From contig NC_015152.1 of assembly GCF_000190435.1 (NCBI RefSeq), positions 2,114,458-2,178,457 on the forward strand: a DNA stretch of 64,000 bases, read 5' to 3'. The DNA comes from Sphaerochaeta globosa str. Buddy (GTDB lineage Bacteria > Spirochaetota > Spirochaetia > Sphaerochaetales > Sphaerochaetaceae). Positions 8,384-17,557 of the stretch are shown in pieces. Below the pieces are notes generated by a model. That model searched no databases. It had not been told where the DNA came from and was given only the letters and a program-made list of their open reading frames with translations. A program made the position numbers and the translations under genes. Every line of letters starts with the position of its first letter. Positions within the stretch are counted from its first letter, which is position 1.

Positions 8384-9093
8384 GCGCCGACCAATGTCTG
8401 TACCAGGGAGGCTTCCAAAGCCAACAAGGTTTGATCACCAATATTCCTCGCGTTGCGAGGAATATGTATTTGTTGGTAGAGCAACGGTTTTTTAGGATCA
8501 CCCAGACAACACACGGCATCGCCAAGCAGGATAGCCTCCTTGGGGTCATGGGTGACAAACAGCGTAGTTCTCGGGCTCTCCTCCCAAAGACGGAGGAAGG
8601 AGTTCACCAACGTAACCTTGAGCTTGATGTCCAGGCTCTGAAACGGTTCATCGAGCAACATCAGTTTTGAAGGATGGGCAAATGCCCTGGCAATGGCCAC
8701 CCGTTGGCGCATTCCCCCCGAAAGCTGATCAGGATATAGTCCCATACTGTCTGCCAGGCCAACCATCCTTAGGTAATGCAAAGCACTTTCTTCTCGCTCT
8801 TTCTTGTTGGACAGGAACGAGCGCAAGGCGAGTTCCACATTGGTAAAAACGGTACTGAAGGGAAGCAGGCGCGGCTCCTGAAACAGATAGCTGATACTTC
8901 CCTCTTCCTCAACCTCTTTGATCACAATCCCGCTATCAGGCTGAATCAAGCCGGCTGCAATCTGCAGCAAGGTTGTCTTTCCCTCGCCGGAAGGGCCTAC
9001 CACAGAAAGGATGGTTCGCTTTGTAATTTCCAAACTGAATTCATCGAAGATACAATTTTGGCCGTAGGCTTTGCTTATCCTTTGGAACTGCAT
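8380..9093 (-). CDS. NitT/TauT-family ABC transporter ATP-binding protein
   Basis: Cytoplasmic ATPase of an SsuB/TauB-like importer, 237 aa. Seen: Walker A GPSGEGKTT (about 33-41), signature LSGGMRQRVAIARAF, Walker B LMLLDEPFQSLD and the switch His in LFVTHD. It starts inside the 3' end of the permease gene (19-bp overlap) behind AAGGAGGGTGGA. The operon order is binding protein, permease, ATPase. The substrate (sulfonate, nitrate, pyrimidine or other) cannot be deduced. Confidence 0.88.
   Translation of the reverse strand: MQFQRISKAYGQNCIFDEFSLEITKRTILSVVGPSGEGKTTLLQIAAGLIQPDSGIVIKEVEEEGSISYLFQEPRLLPFSTVFTNVELALRSFLSNKKEREESALHYLRMVGLADSMGLYPDQLSGGMRQRVAIARAFAHPSKLMLLDEPFQSLDIKLKVTLVNSFLRLWEESPRTTLFVTHDPKEAILLGDAVCCLGDPKKPLLYQQIHIPRNARNIGDQTLLALEASLVQTLVGA
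8441..8465 (+). terminator. Strong hairpin inside the ABC ATPase gene, likely dfx terminator
   Basis: ATATTCCTCGC (8441-8451), loop GTT, GCGAGGAATAT (8455-8465): a perfect 11-bp stem starting 57 nt after the dfx stop but lying within the 3' end of the convergent ATPase gene. On the plus strand it is followed by GTATTTGTTGG. Since there is no intergenic space between the two genes, this is the best candidate for ending dfx transcription. Confidence 0.55.
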
Positions 9094-9863
9094 TCCACCC
9101 TCCTTGCATCAACATGCTTCTTCAGCTTTCTCAAGGACCATGCAAGGCTATCAAAAAGCAAATCACCTAGTGCGGTCAAAAGAATGGCGATCAGGGTCCA
9201 AGAAAGAACTTGGTCAGTCTGAAGCTGTACCTGGGCAAGCTGCATGCGTGATCCCACGCCAAAGCGCGGAACGGTGAGGACCTCGGCTGCTATGACAACC
9301 TTCCATACCATGGAAAGCGTTGCACGCGAGCCGATGACAAAGAACGGCAAAAGCGAAGGAATGGTATAGTGGATCAGTTTGTCCTTGCCGTGTATATCAT
9401 AGAGCCTACACATTTCATCGAGGAGTCTGTCCTTCTGTCTCACTCCCCCCTCGATTTGCACATACATGACAGGAAAACCCATAAGGAAGGCAGAAAAGAG
9501 CGGTACAGTTCCACTGGTGAACCAGATGAAGGCAAGCAGGATGATGCTCATCACTGGAATTGCCTTCAGCACGGTGACAAAAGGCTTGAGCGCAAGCGAA
9601 AGCAGGGGGTACCTGCCGGCAGCTATACCAATCACCGTTGCACTGGCAACAATAATCAGAAAACTCTCAAGAGCCCTGACCACGGTAGAAAACACATTGG
9701 TGGTAAAGGGCTTTTGACGCACAAGCTCCACCAGAGCTGAAAATACCGGGCCAAGGCCTGGAAGCAGAATCTGACTGTCAAGCATCACAGAGCCAACCTG
9801 CCAAAGCAAGAGCAGGAAGGCCGAAGAGAAGAAGAGAATCAGACTACGCTTAAGCGAGGACAT
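9075..9863 (-). CDS. NitT/TauT-family ABC transporter permease
   Basis: Inner-membrane permease of the SsuC/TauC type, 262 aa, about six membrane segments, with an EAA-like loop around GSRATLSMVWKVVIAAEVLT. ATG 9863 is chosen because AAAGGA lies 7 nt upstream; the GTG at 9869 would be almost on top of that site. It begins 11 bp after the binding-protein stop and overlaps the ATPase start. Confidence 0.85.
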   Translation of the reverse strand: MSSLKRSLILFFSSAFLLLLWQVGSVMLDSQILLPGLGPVFSALVELVRQKPFTTNVFSTVVRALESFLIIVASATVIGIAAGRYPLLSLALKPFVTVLKAIPVMSIILLAFIWFTSGTVPLFSAFLMGFPVMYVQIEGGVRQKDRLLDEMCRLYDIHGKDKLIHYTIPSLLPFFVIGSRATLSMVWKVVIAAEVLTVPRFGVGSRMQLAQVQLQTDQVLSWTLIAILLTALGDLLFDSLAWSLRKLKKHVDARRVECSSKG

Positions 9864-9874
9864 CAACACATCCT

Positions 9875-10849
9875 TTACAGATACAAGTCTTCAGAAGGAA
9901 TCGTACCACCAATGGAGGCGGGACTGAAGCCGTGCAGGAAGGTAAAGTATGCCTGCACCTCATTTTTTGCTTCCTGACTGGGAACAAAGACCAAATTACA
10001 GGAAGGAATTGCCGGAGTTGCCATGGCACTGGCCATAATACCCGCGGCTTCGATGGCCAGTCCTGCTGCCTTGGGGTCGGCATTGACCCATGCAACCGAT
10101 TCCTCGTATGCCTTGAGTACTGCTGCCAAGGCAAGCGGATGGTTCTTTGCAAAAGACTCAGAGACGACAAGCACGCTCATCGGATATGTGGGGACGCCGG
10201 ATAATTGGGAATACAGTGCCTGGACATCCACAACTTCGCGAGCGTTGGGACTGCGGCCTAAAACCATGGAAACAAACGGTTGAGGAAGAACTGCTAGCGA
10301 TACTTTGCCTGCGATAACCAGTTGGGCAAGCTGGGCTGGAGCTGCGACGGAGTAATCAAGAATGACATCCTTACCTGCAACCAAACCAGCCTTCTGTAGC
10401 AGCAGCTGACTCATCTGGTCAGGAGTAGAGCCTGCACCGGGGACATGGACCGTCCTGCCAAGCAAATCCTGAACGCTGGCAACCGAACCATCACTGGAGA
10501 GGACACTGAGCATACCGTTGCCGATGACGGCAGCAAGCTTTACCTTCACACCCTTATTGTAGAGATTCGCCGCCACATTGGTGGGAAGGCTTGCAAAATC
10601 CAGTTCCCCATTGGCCAATCGGGCAATAACCTCGTTTGGAGAGGGGAACACACTCATCGTGACTTTCAGATTATCAGCAATTCTACCCTCATTGAGGCTC
10701 AGGGCAACCGAAGAGAAGCCGGTGGGACCGGCCATGACACCGAACTGTATATCCAAAGCAGAAGCAGCAGGTGTTTCTGCCACCGCTTGCGCTGTCAATG
10801 AAAAAGAGGCAATCAGGACAATACAAAAAATACTTACAAAACGTTTCAT
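9875..10849 (-). CDS. ABC transporter substrate-binding protein (NMT1/SsuA-like)
   Basis: Periplasmic ligand-binding protein, 324 aa, first gene of the importer operon. Seen: a clear signal peptide (MKRFVSIFCIVLIASFSLTA, cleavage near AVA-E), no lipobox Cys, then two-lobe NitT/TauT fold with NGELDFASLPTNVAANLYNKG and a later AVLPQPFVS segment. AGGGAG precedes the ATG. The ligand is unknown. Only 52 bp separate it from tyrS, with a weak hairpin between, so some readthrough from the synthetase operon is possible. Confidence 0.8.
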   Translation of the reverse strand: MKRFVSIFCIVLIASFSLTAQAVAETPAASALDIQFGVMAGPTGFSSVALSLNEGRIADNLKVTMSVFPSPNEVIARLANGELDFASLPTNVAANLYNKGVKVKLAAVIGNGMLSVLSSDGSVASVQDLLGRTVHVPGAGSTPDQMSQLLLQKAGLVAGKDVILDYSVAAPAQLAQLVIAGKVSLAVLPQPFVSMVLGRSPNAREVVDVQALYSQLSGVPTYPMSVLVVSESFAKNHPLALAAVLKAYEESVAWVNADPKAAGLAIEAAGIMASAMATPAIPSCNLVFVPSQEAKNEVQAYFTFLHGFSPASIGGTIPSEDLYL

Positions 10850-10869
10850 GAACTATCTCCCTATGAAGG

Positions 10870-10888
10870 AAGGGGGTTCCCCCCCCTT
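10870..10888 (-). terminator. G/C-tract hairpin between tyrS and the ABC operon
   Basis: AAGGGGG (10870-10876) can pair with CCCCCTT (10882-10888) around a 5-base loop. On the minus strand it follows the tyrS stop by about 13 nt and is followed by CCTTCATAGG rather than a T-run, so it is a weak terminator or attenuator. Confidence 0.4.
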
Positions 10889-10901
10889 CTCTTCTTATAA
10901 A

Positions 10902-12158
10902 CTAAGCAATGGTGATACGGAAGTACCGCTTCTTTCCCGCCCTGAGGATCATCTCCCCAAAACCATCCAGATAGGTTTTATCAATGAGGGTCTTGGGATC
11001 CTCTATCTTGGTTTCACCAATCCAGGCTGCTCCACCGGCAACCAATCGGCGGGCATCACTGTTGGTAGCCGCCAGATCGGTACGACTGAAGAGGTCGAGA
11101 ACAGGGATGCCGTTCTCAAGTTCAGAGGCTGCAATGGCCAGGGAGGGCATGCCGTCCCTACCTTCCTGCCCAAGGTTGGCTCCCTTGAACATGGTCTTGG
11201 CAGCAATCCTTGCCTTTTCCGCTTCCTCGACGCCGTGGATGATTTTGGTCTGCTCGTAGGCAAGCCTCTCCTTGGCATCGTTGATATTCACATCCGCTTT
11301 CTCATACTGGGCAATTTCTTCCAAAGGAAGGAACGTAAACAGCTTGAGGAACTTAATTACATCATCGTCATTGACATTGCGCCAGTATTGGTAGAAGTCA
11401 TACGCACTGAAGAGCTCGGGATCCAAAAAGACTGCACCCTTTTCACTCTTGCCCATCTTGTGGCCGTCGCTTCGGGTAATGAGATTGAAGGTAAGTCCGT
11501 AGCACTCAGCTCCGTTCATCCTACGAATCAACTCAATACCGCTGACGATATTGCCCCACTGGTCATCACCGCCGATCTGCAGTCTGCAACCATGCTCCTG
11601 ATTGAGCACATAGAAGTCGTAGGACTGAAGGAGCTGATAGTTGAACTCAATGAACGAAAGGCCGCGTTCGAGCCTCTGCTTATAGGATTCAAAGGTCAGC
11701 ATGCGGTTGACCGAGAAGTGACGCCCGATCTCACGCAGGAAAGTGATGTAATTCAAATCAGTCAGCCAGTCTGCATTGTTGAGCATGATTGCTTTGCCCA
11801 TCCCCTCCTGAGGATGTTCGGTGAAGTCTACCACCGTCCCAAGCTGGGCCTTGATGGATTTACAGTTCTCCGTTACCTGCTCGGGGGTGAGCATCTTGCG
11901 CATCTCTGTCCTGCCAGAGGGGTCACCGATCATTGCAGTCCCGCCGCCGACTAAGGCGATGGGATTATGACCAGCCTTCTGCAGGTGATGCATGGCAAAG
12001 AAAGGCACCATGTGACCGATATGAAGGCTTCGGCCAGTCGGGTCTGCCCCCACATAGAAGGTAACCTTTTCCTTGTCCATCAAGTCACTGAGTGCATCAT
12101 AATCTGTACATGCTTTAATGAACCCACGGTCCATCAAAGTCTGAAGTGCTGTGTTCAT
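10902..12158 (-). CDS. tyrS: Tyrosyl-tRNA synthetase
   Basis: Class I aminoacyl-tRNA synthetase, 418 aa. Seen: YVGADPTGRSLHIGHM with the HIGH signature (about 35-50), GGDDQWGNI (tyrosine pocket), the KMGKS loop in DGHKMGKSEKG, and a C-terminal S4 RNA-binding domain (SDARRLVAGGAAWIG). It starts directly after the glyS stop (1 bp apart) and closes a three-synthetase operon. Confidence 0.95.
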   Translation of the reverse strand: MNTALQTLMDRGFIKACTDYDALSDLMDKEKVTFYVGADPTGRSLHIGHMVPFFAMHHLQKAGHNPIALVGGGTAMIGDPSGRTEMRKMLTPEQVTENCKSIKAQLGTVVDFTEHPQEGMGKAIMLNNADWLTDLNYITFLREIGRHFSVNRMLTFESYKQRLERGLSFIEFNYQLLQSYDFYVLNQEHGCRLQIGGDDQWGNIVSGIELIRRMNGAECYGLTFNLITRSDGHKMGKSEKGAVFLDPELFSAYDFYQYWRNVNDDDVIKFLKLFTFLPLEEIAQYEKADVNINDAKERLAYEQTKIIHGVEEAEKARIAAKTMFKGANLGQEGRDGMPSLAIAASELENGIPVLDLFSRTDLAATNSDARRLVAGGAAWIGETKIEDPKTLIDKTYLDGFGEMILRAGKKRYFRITIA

Positions 12159-12159
12159 G

Positions 12160-13491
12160 TTACCGCTCCACCCGCTTGTACTCCTTGGTTGCCTTTTTGA
12201 TAGTGGCTACCAGGTCCGTAATGGCGACTCGTACTTGCTCCATGCTATCGCGCAGCCTCAACGTTACCGTCTGGTCTTCAAGGCTCTGATAATCGACGGT
12301 TACGCAGTAGGGGGTTCCGATCTCATCCATACGCCGATAGCGTCTGCCGATTGCTCCGCTGACATCGTAGAAGGTGGAAAAATCGTCTCTCAGTTCATGT
12401 TCCAACTTGGAAGCAAACTCGGCAATACCATCCTTCTTCACCAACGGCAACACGGCAACAGTGACGGGAGCAAGACTGGGATGGAAATGCAGGACTGTCC
12501 TGACATCGCCGCCTTCAAGCTCCTCTTCATCATAGGCATCGCCTAGAGCCATCAAGACATTTCGGGTAAGACCGGCAGAGGTTTCCACAACATAGGGGAT
12601 ATACCGTTCGTTGGACTCGGGATCCAAATACGTCATCTCCTTGCCGCTGAAAGTCTGGTGCTGGGTGAGGTCATAATCGGTGCGGCTGTGAACACCTTCA
12701 AGTTCCTGCCATCCCATGGGGAAGAGGAACTGGATGTCGTAGGCATCCTTTGCATAGAAGGCCAGTTCATCCGGACCATGCTGGTGCCATCTGAGGCTCT
12801 GCGGCTTAATACCCATCTTATGGTAGAAAGCCATACGCTGCTCTCTCCAGTAGCTAAACCATTTCTCATCGGTTCCCGGTTTGCAGAACCATTGCATCTC
12901 CATCTGCTCAAACTCGCAGGAACGGAAAATGAAGTTCTTGGTGGTAATTTCGTTGCGGAAGGATTTACCTACCTGGGCGATACCGAAAGGAATCTTCACC
13001 CGGCTTGAGGAAACCACATTCTTGAAATCGACATAGATGCCCTGTGCGGTCTCAGGTCGGAGATAGATGGTCGAACTGGCATCGGCGTTAGCCCCGATGT
13101 GGGTGGCGAACATGAGGTTGAAGTTCCTCGGCTCGGTGAAGCTGTCCTTGGTACCACAGGTCGGGCAGGCGCCCTTGAGGTCGATCTGGTCGGCTCGGAA
13201 ACGGCTTTTGCACTGCTTGCAGTCAACCATCGGATCACTGAAGTTGGAAACGTGGCCGCTGGCCTCCCAAACACGGGGATGCATGAGGATGGAGGCGTCC
13301 AAACCGACGATGTCGTCATGGATCTGTGTCATCTCCTTCCACCAGAAATCGCGGATGTTATTCTTCAACTGGACACCCAGTGGACCGTAGTCATAGGCGC
13401 CGTTCAAACCGCCGTAGATTTCGCTCGACTGGAAAATAAATCCACGTCGCTTGCACAAAGAGACAATCTTGTCCATCGTTACTTCTGCCAT
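12160..13491 (-). CDS. glyS: Glycyl-tRNA synthetase, homodimeric type
   Basis: Class II synthetase of the single-chain alpha2 type, 443 aa. Seen: N-terminal KRRGFIFQSSEIYGGLNGAYDYGPLG, a Cys4 zinc-like insert (CKQCKSRFRA ... CPTCGTK), motif 2 SFRNEITTKNFIFRSCEFEQMEMQ and motif 3 ETSAGLTRNVL. The C-terminal anticodon-binding domain is present (APVTVAVLPLVKKDG). Its start abuts the gltX stop with no gap. Confidence 0.95.
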   Translation of the reverse strand: MAEVTMDKIVSLCKRRGFIFQSSEIYGGLNGAYDYGPLGVQLKNNIRDFWWKEMTQIHDDIVGLDASILMHPRVWEASGHVSNFSDPMVDCKQCKSRFRADQIDLKGACPTCGTKDSFTEPRNFNLMFATHIGANADASSTIYLRPETAQGIYVDFKNVVSSSRVKIPFGIAQVGKSFRNEITTKNFIFRSCEFEQMEMQWFCKPGTDEKWFSYWREQRMAFYHKMGIKPQSLRWHQHGPDELAFYAKDAYDIQFLFPMGWQELEGVHSRTDYDLTQHQTFSGKEMTYLDPESNERYIPYVVETSAGLTRNVLMALGDAYDEEELEGGDVRTVLHFHPSLAPVTVAVLPLVKKDGIAEFASKLEHELRDDFSTFYDVSGAIGRRYRRMDEIGTPYCVTVDYQSLEDQTVTLRLRDSMEQVRVAITDLVATIKKATKEYKRVER

Positions 13492-14976
13492 TTATCGTAC
13501 CTCTCTCTTCAGTAAAGCCAATGCGTTTTCAATGCGTAAGCACGTCACTTCCTGCCCAAGCAGGCCAATGGAATCAAATAATGGAAGGCTGACGGTACTG
13601 CCGGTCAAAGCTACTCTGAGGGGCATGAACACCCCGTTGACCTTCAGTTCCAGCTCTGCTGCCAAATCGGTTAGCTTCTGCTCGGTCACTTCATGACTCT
13701 CATGCGACTCAAAGCCTTGTTTCAGGACATCATATGCGCGTTGGAGTGCCAAAGCAGCAACAGAAAGCTCAACACCCTTGGCGGCAAACAAACTCAAGTC
13801 GTCATAAGAGGGCGTCTCAAAAAGGAACCGAGTCAAATCCACCACATCACCGAGGACCTTCAGCCGATCTTTCACCACCTTGGTGATTTCCAAGAACTTG
13901 GTTTTCTGTTCTTCAGAAAGTGAGGCAGGTAAAAATTGAGCCTTGTTCATATAAGGCAGCAATAGAGCCATCAACTCTTCATCGCTCTTTTGGCGGATGT
14001 ATTGGCCATTGAACCAGTCAAGCTTCTTGTAGTCAAAAACACCGGGGGCCTTGTTGATTTTTTCCAGGCAGAAGACCTGTTCGAGGTCCTCCTTACTGAA
14101 GAATTCCCGCTGCCCGTCATACGACCAACCAACCATGCTCACATAGTTCATCAAGGCTTCGGGCAAGTAGCCTTTTTCCTTGAAATCGCGTACCGAAGTT
14201 GAACCATGACGCTTGGAAAGCTTCTGGCCGTCCTTGCCCATGACCATGGGCAGGTGGCAGTACATCGGAGGCTCCCAGCCGAACGCTTCATACAGCAGAA
14301 TGTGCAGCGGTCCCGAGGGAATCCACTCCTGGGCTCTCATGATATGGGTGATGCCCATCAGATGGTCATCGATGACATTTGCCAGGTGGTAGGTAGGAAA
14401 GCCGTCACTCTTGAGCAATATGGGATCGGGACTGACGTCACGATTGCGACGGGTGATATCGCCCATCAGCACATCGTGAAAGGTGGTCTTTCCGTCTGTA
14501 GGCACCTTGAGCCGGATAACCGGCTGAATGCCCTGCTCCGCATAGTTGGCGTGATCGGATTCAGAAAGATGGAGACAGTGCCGGTCGTACCCTTGCACTT
14601 CACTCTTTTCTTCCTGTTGCTTGAGTCGGACCGCCTCCAAGCGTTCAGGGGTGCAATAACAATAATACGCTTTTCCGTCACGTACCAATTGCTGGGCATA
14701 GTCGCGATACAGCTCAAAGCGCTCGCTCTGGATGTAAGGACCACAAGGGCCGCCTACAACCGGACCTTCATCCCAAGCAATACCCAGCCAAGACAGGGTG
14801 TCATAGAGATCTTGTAAAGACTCATCGCTATAACGCTCACGGTCGGTATCCTCGACACGCAGTATAAACTTGCCTCCGTTCGCTCGGGCAAAGAAATAGT
14901 TGAACAAAGCTGTCCTTACTCCACCGATATGTTGCAGACCAGTCGGAGATGGGGCATAGCGTACTCTCACTTCCAT
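13492..14976 (-). CDS. gltX: Glutamyl-tRNA synthetase
   Basis: Class I synthetase, 494 aa. Seen: RYAPSPTGLQHIGGVRTAL (HIGH motif, residues 5-23), DTDRERYS, and the KMSKS-equivalent KLSKRHGS at about 252. Shine-Dalgarno AGAGGAG sits 9 nt before ATG 14976. First gene of the gltX-glyS-tyrS operon and preceded by an extended -10 promoter. Many bacteria with one GltX also mischarge tRNA-Gln and rely on GatCAB; that cannot be checked here. Confidence 0.95.
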   Translation of the reverse strand: MEVRVRYAPSPTGLQHIGGVRTALFNYFFARANGGKFILRVEDTDRERYSDESLQDLYDTLSWLGIAWDEGPVVGGPCGPYIQSERFELYRDYAQQLVRDGKAYYCYCTPERLEAVRLKQQEEKSEVQGYDRHCLHLSESDHANYAEQGIQPVIRLKVPTDGKTTFHDVLMGDITRRNRDVSPDPILLKSDGFPTYHLANVIDDHLMGITHIMRAQEWIPSGPLHILLYEAFGWEPPMYCHLPMVMGKDGQKLSKRHGSTSVRDFKEKGYLPEALMNYVSMVGWSYDGQREFFSKEDLEQVFCLEKINKAPGVFDYKKLDWFNGQYIRQKSDEELMALLLPYMNKAQFLPASLSEEQKTKFLEITKVVKDRLKVLGDVVDLTRFLFETPSYDDLSLFAAKGVELSVAALALQRAYDVLKQGFESHESHEVTEQKLTDLAAELELKVNGVFMPLRVALTGSTVSLPLFDSIGLLGQEVTCLRIENALALLKREVR

Positions 14977-15021
14977 CAGGATATACTCCTCTCAATGGTA
15001 CTGTTGTACCGTAAAACAGAG

Positions 15022-15052
15022 ATTATAGCAACACAAAGAAGGCTTGTAGCAA
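15022..15052 (-). promoter_or_regulatory. Promoter of the gltX-glyS-tyrS operon
   Basis: Minus strand: TATAAT at 15022-15027 with an extended TGC before it, and TTGCTA (15047-15052) 19 nt upstream. Start would be near 15015, leaving a leader of about 40 nt that contains a small GGTAC-AACA-GTACC hairpin and the GAGAGGAG ribosome site. Confidence 0.6.
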
Positions 15053-15102
15053 GGGTGAAACATACACCTGTCCAGAGAGAAATAGAAAAAGAGGTGTGAG
15101 GC

Positions 15103-15816
15103 TTGACCATACCCAGCTATTTCGATACCGTACACTCAATTGACCTTAGGAGGACTATCCTGATACCTGATGCTTTTCCTGCCTTCCTTACTGGGGGAAA
15201 CACCCACCTTGTAAAACTATTCAAACTGCCTGTAGGACTTTTTACCACATTCTATACATCCAAAGTTTTCAATATAGCAAGCTTTTTCAATCTCTTTCCC
15301 ATTGAGCTTCTTTTCCTGCTTTTCTCACTCTTTTCCCTGCTCTTTGCCTATACCATCCAGCGTTCAACGATACAGCAGCTGAGAACCCAACACACCTTGT
15401 TGGTAGAGGATATTCTGCAACACGAGCAATTCCTCAAGCTCAAAGAGTTCCGCCATCACACCAACCACATCTACGACCACGCAAATCGCGTATCCTATAT
15501 TTCCTTTCGCATAAGCAAGGCTTTGGGCATGGATTATCAGGCAGCCGCCCGAGGCGGTCTTTTGCACGATTTCTTTTTGTATGATTGGCGGCAGCGAAAA
15601 GAGCAAGATGAAAAACGTTCAAGCCACGGTAAAGAACATCCGTTCATCGCCTTGGCGAACGCAAAGACCTATTTCTCTGTCAATGATATGGAAGAGGACA
15701 TTATTACCAAGCACATGTTTCCCAAAACCCTGGCGCTCCCACGGTACAAGGAAAGCGTGGTGGTAAGCATTTCGGACAAGCTTTCGGCTATCTACGAATA
15801 CCTGGTGCGCGCCTAG
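15103..15816 (+). CDS. Membrane-anchored HD-domain phosphohydrolase
   Basis: 237 aa. A hydrophobic stretch at about residues 56-86 (FNLFPIELLFLLFSLFSLLF) predicts a membrane anchor, followed by a helical linker and an HD domain: HIYDHANRVSYI, GGLLHDFFLYDW (about 153-164) with the HD pair, then HPFIALANAK and KHMFP. The substrate could be a nucleotide; it is unknown. The start is TTG 15103 with GAGGTG 8 nt upstream; no ATG occurs until deep in the HD domain. The N-terminal about 55 residues match nothing I recognise. Its stop overlaps the stop of the convergent esterase gene by four bases. Confidence 0.75.
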   Translation: MTIPSYFDTVHSIDLRRTILIPDAFPAFLTGGNTHLVKLFKLPVGLFTTFYTSKVFNIASFFNLFPIELLFLLFSLFSLLFAYTIQRSTIQQLRTQHTLLVEDILQHEQFLKLKEFRHHTNHIYDHANRVSYISFRISKALGMDYQAAARGGLLHDFFLYDWRQRKEQDEKRSSHGKEHPFIALANAKTYFSVNDMEEDIITKHMFPKTLALPRYKESVVVSISDKLSAIYEYLVRA

Positions 15817-16655
15817 CGCTTTCCCTGCATCCAAGCAACCACAGCAGCCATAGCCTCATTCTGGGCATCAATATTCTTATCGTAGGGCATAAGATGCCCG
15901 ATTGTCTTGATATGCAAATGCTTATTCACCCCTTTGGGTTTGCTGGTCACCAACACAGAAGCCTCTTCGGGAATGGTTGGATCGAGTCCACCGCTGATGG
16001 AAAGCGTGTCGGCAAGTACGTGATCGATGGAAGCTACTGCGCGCCGTCTGACTCTTTCAAGCTCCCAAATGCCCTTGGGAAACTGATACGACCAATATTC
16101 AGAGCCTAAAAAGGCATCATCGTCAGCATCGCCCTCATAGTGGAAATGATACTCCAGATCCGCCTTCCAGGCGACTTTCTTACGTTTGACCACATGCCTG
16201 AGAATCCTTACCTGGGTGGCTGGCAGCGAGGGGATCACCAAGGCAGGAGCAAGCAAAGCCAGGGTGTCTGCATCAAAAGCATCAGCAATAATGGTGGCAA
16301 TCGCCCCACCCATGGAATGGCCTACCAACGAAACGTGCTCATAGCGTTGGGCAAGGTATGCAAAAGCGTCATAGGCAGTACCGATCCAATCCTCGGCTTT
16401 GCTGGATAAAAAATCTTTTCCACTGGTTCCATGTCCCGGGTACCGGGGGCAGTACACATCAAAGCCCGCCTCAAATAAATCGGTACCGGGACGAATGAGT
16501 TCACCCGGATAACCTGTATACCCATGACACAACAATACGGCCTTTTTCACCGCCTCATCATGGACCATGGCCCACGGCCGTGCACACTTTCTGATCGGTG
16601 CCTTATCCTGATAATGGTGTTCTGCGAAGTTGGGAACCTCATATGTTATCTGCAT
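15813..16655 (-). CDS. Alpha/beta-hydrolase (carboxylesterase/monoacylglycerol lipase-like)
   Basis: 280-aa serine hydrolase. Seen: oxyanion region CHGYTGYPGELIRP, PRYPGHGTSG, nucleophile elbow GHSMGG (about 117-122), catalytic Asp in SGGLDPTIP and His in IGHLMPYDK. Resembles the Est30/YvaK carboxylesterases. ATG 16655 chosen because TAGGAG ends 5 nt before it; that site includes the stop of the upstream LuxR-type gene, so the two are translationally close. Substrate unknown. Confidence 0.82.
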   Translation of the reverse strand: MQITYEVPNFAEHHYQDKAPIRKCARPWAMVHDEAVKKAVLLCHGYTGYPGELIRPGTDLFEAGFDVYCPRYPGHGTSGKDFLSSKAEDWIGTAYDAFAYLAQRYEHVSLVGHSMGGAIATIIADAFDADTLALLAPALVIPSLPATQVRILRHVVKRKKVAWKADLEYHFHYEGDADDDAFLGSEYWSYQFPKGIWELERVRRRAVASIDHVLADTLSISGGLDPTIPEEASVLVTSKPKGVNKHLHIKTIGHLMPYDKNIDAQNEAMAAVVAWMQGKR

Positions 16656-16663
16656 GGAATCTC

Positions 16664-17551
16664 CTACCAACTCTGCTTCAGCAGATTCAAAAGGTCGATG
16701 CGGCTCCTTACCTGGGTTTTCCCATAGATATTCGCCACATGGTTGTTTACCGTGTTTGCACTGATACCCAGCTGGCTTGCAATTTCCTTATTGGTTAGAC
16801 CCTTGCTGATCAGCTGGATGACGGCAAACTCACGTTCAGTAATATGGTACTCTTCCAAATCCCCCAACACAAGCTCTTTGCTTTTCACCACCTCAGCCCT
16901 TCCCAAAATAACAAACTGCATGAATAAAAAGGTCATGATGGTAATGGAGAGAGCAAGGAAATAGATGCCGAAAAGAAGTGGTTTGAGGGAGGGAAAGAAC
17001 ATTGCAAGTAAAATAGCCGGAACCATCGAGGCACTGACAATGATAATTGAAATCGCTGAAGTACGAGCGGTTTTGTTTGCGATCGAGTTGATGTTTTTCA
17101 GTGTTATGGAGAGGCAGAAAGCGATTACAAACACAAACAGCACAAGCATCAATTGGTCGAAAAGTGAAATCTGCCATATCTCACGACCGATCCCTAAGAA
17201 CAGGTAGACAAGGGCAAGGGAAAAGAACAAGCCCTTGTAAGGTTGCCTCCATGGATGGGCTATCACCCAGGTGGTGAAATACGGAATAAAGACAATCAGG
17301 AAGGTAACATCGGCAAGCACCACAAAGCCGATGCTGTACGTAATTATCTCATATACCAAGCCTGACAGATACATACGAGAGAGCACTTGCAGGGCCAAGA
17401 GCATCATGCATCCCAAAAGGGATGCATGACAGACGATAAAATACGTTGCCCATCTCTGCTTATTCGCAAGCCGATAGACTATGGCAAGTGCCAAAGTCAT
17501 ACACCCCAGAGCGAAGGCAAGCATGTAGACAAGCAGCAGGATTCCACTCAC
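16664..17551 (-). CDS. Seven-TM membrane protein with C-terminal LuxR-type DNA-binding domain
   Basis: 295 aa. The first about 215 residues form roughly seven hydrophobic helices (e.g. ILLLVYMLAFALGC, VVLADVTFLIVFIP); the last about 65 form a LuxR/GerE helix-turn-helix: ITEREFAVIQLISKGLTNKEIASQLGISANTVNNHV. This predicts a membrane-bound transcription regulator sensing a lipophilic or external signal. Start GTG 17551, 6 bp after the RloB-like gene; no strong Shine-Dalgarno is visible, and ATG 17524 would cut into the first helix. Target genes are unknown; neighbours are candidates. Confidence 0.78.
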   Translation of the reverse strand: MSGILLLVYMLAFALGCMTLALAIVYRLANKQRWATYFIVCHASLLGCMMLLALQVLSRMYLSGLVYEIITYSIGFVVLADVTFLIVFIPYFTTWVIAHPWRQPYKGLFFSLALVYLFLGIGREIWQISLFDQLMLVLFVFVIAFCLSITLKNINSIANKTARTSAISIIIVSASMVPAILLAMFFPSLKPLLFGIYFLALSITIMTFLFMQFVILGRAEVVKSKELVLGDLEEYHITEREFAVIQLISKGLTNKEIASQLGISANTVNNHVANIYGKTQVRSRIDLLNLLKQSW

Positions 17552-17557
17552 TGAGCA

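Noticed and set aside
10578-11954. 458-codon open frame on the plus strand
   Set aside because: It lies antisense to tyrS and the ABC binding protein, both with clear family motifs; its translation shows no domain and no ribosome site.
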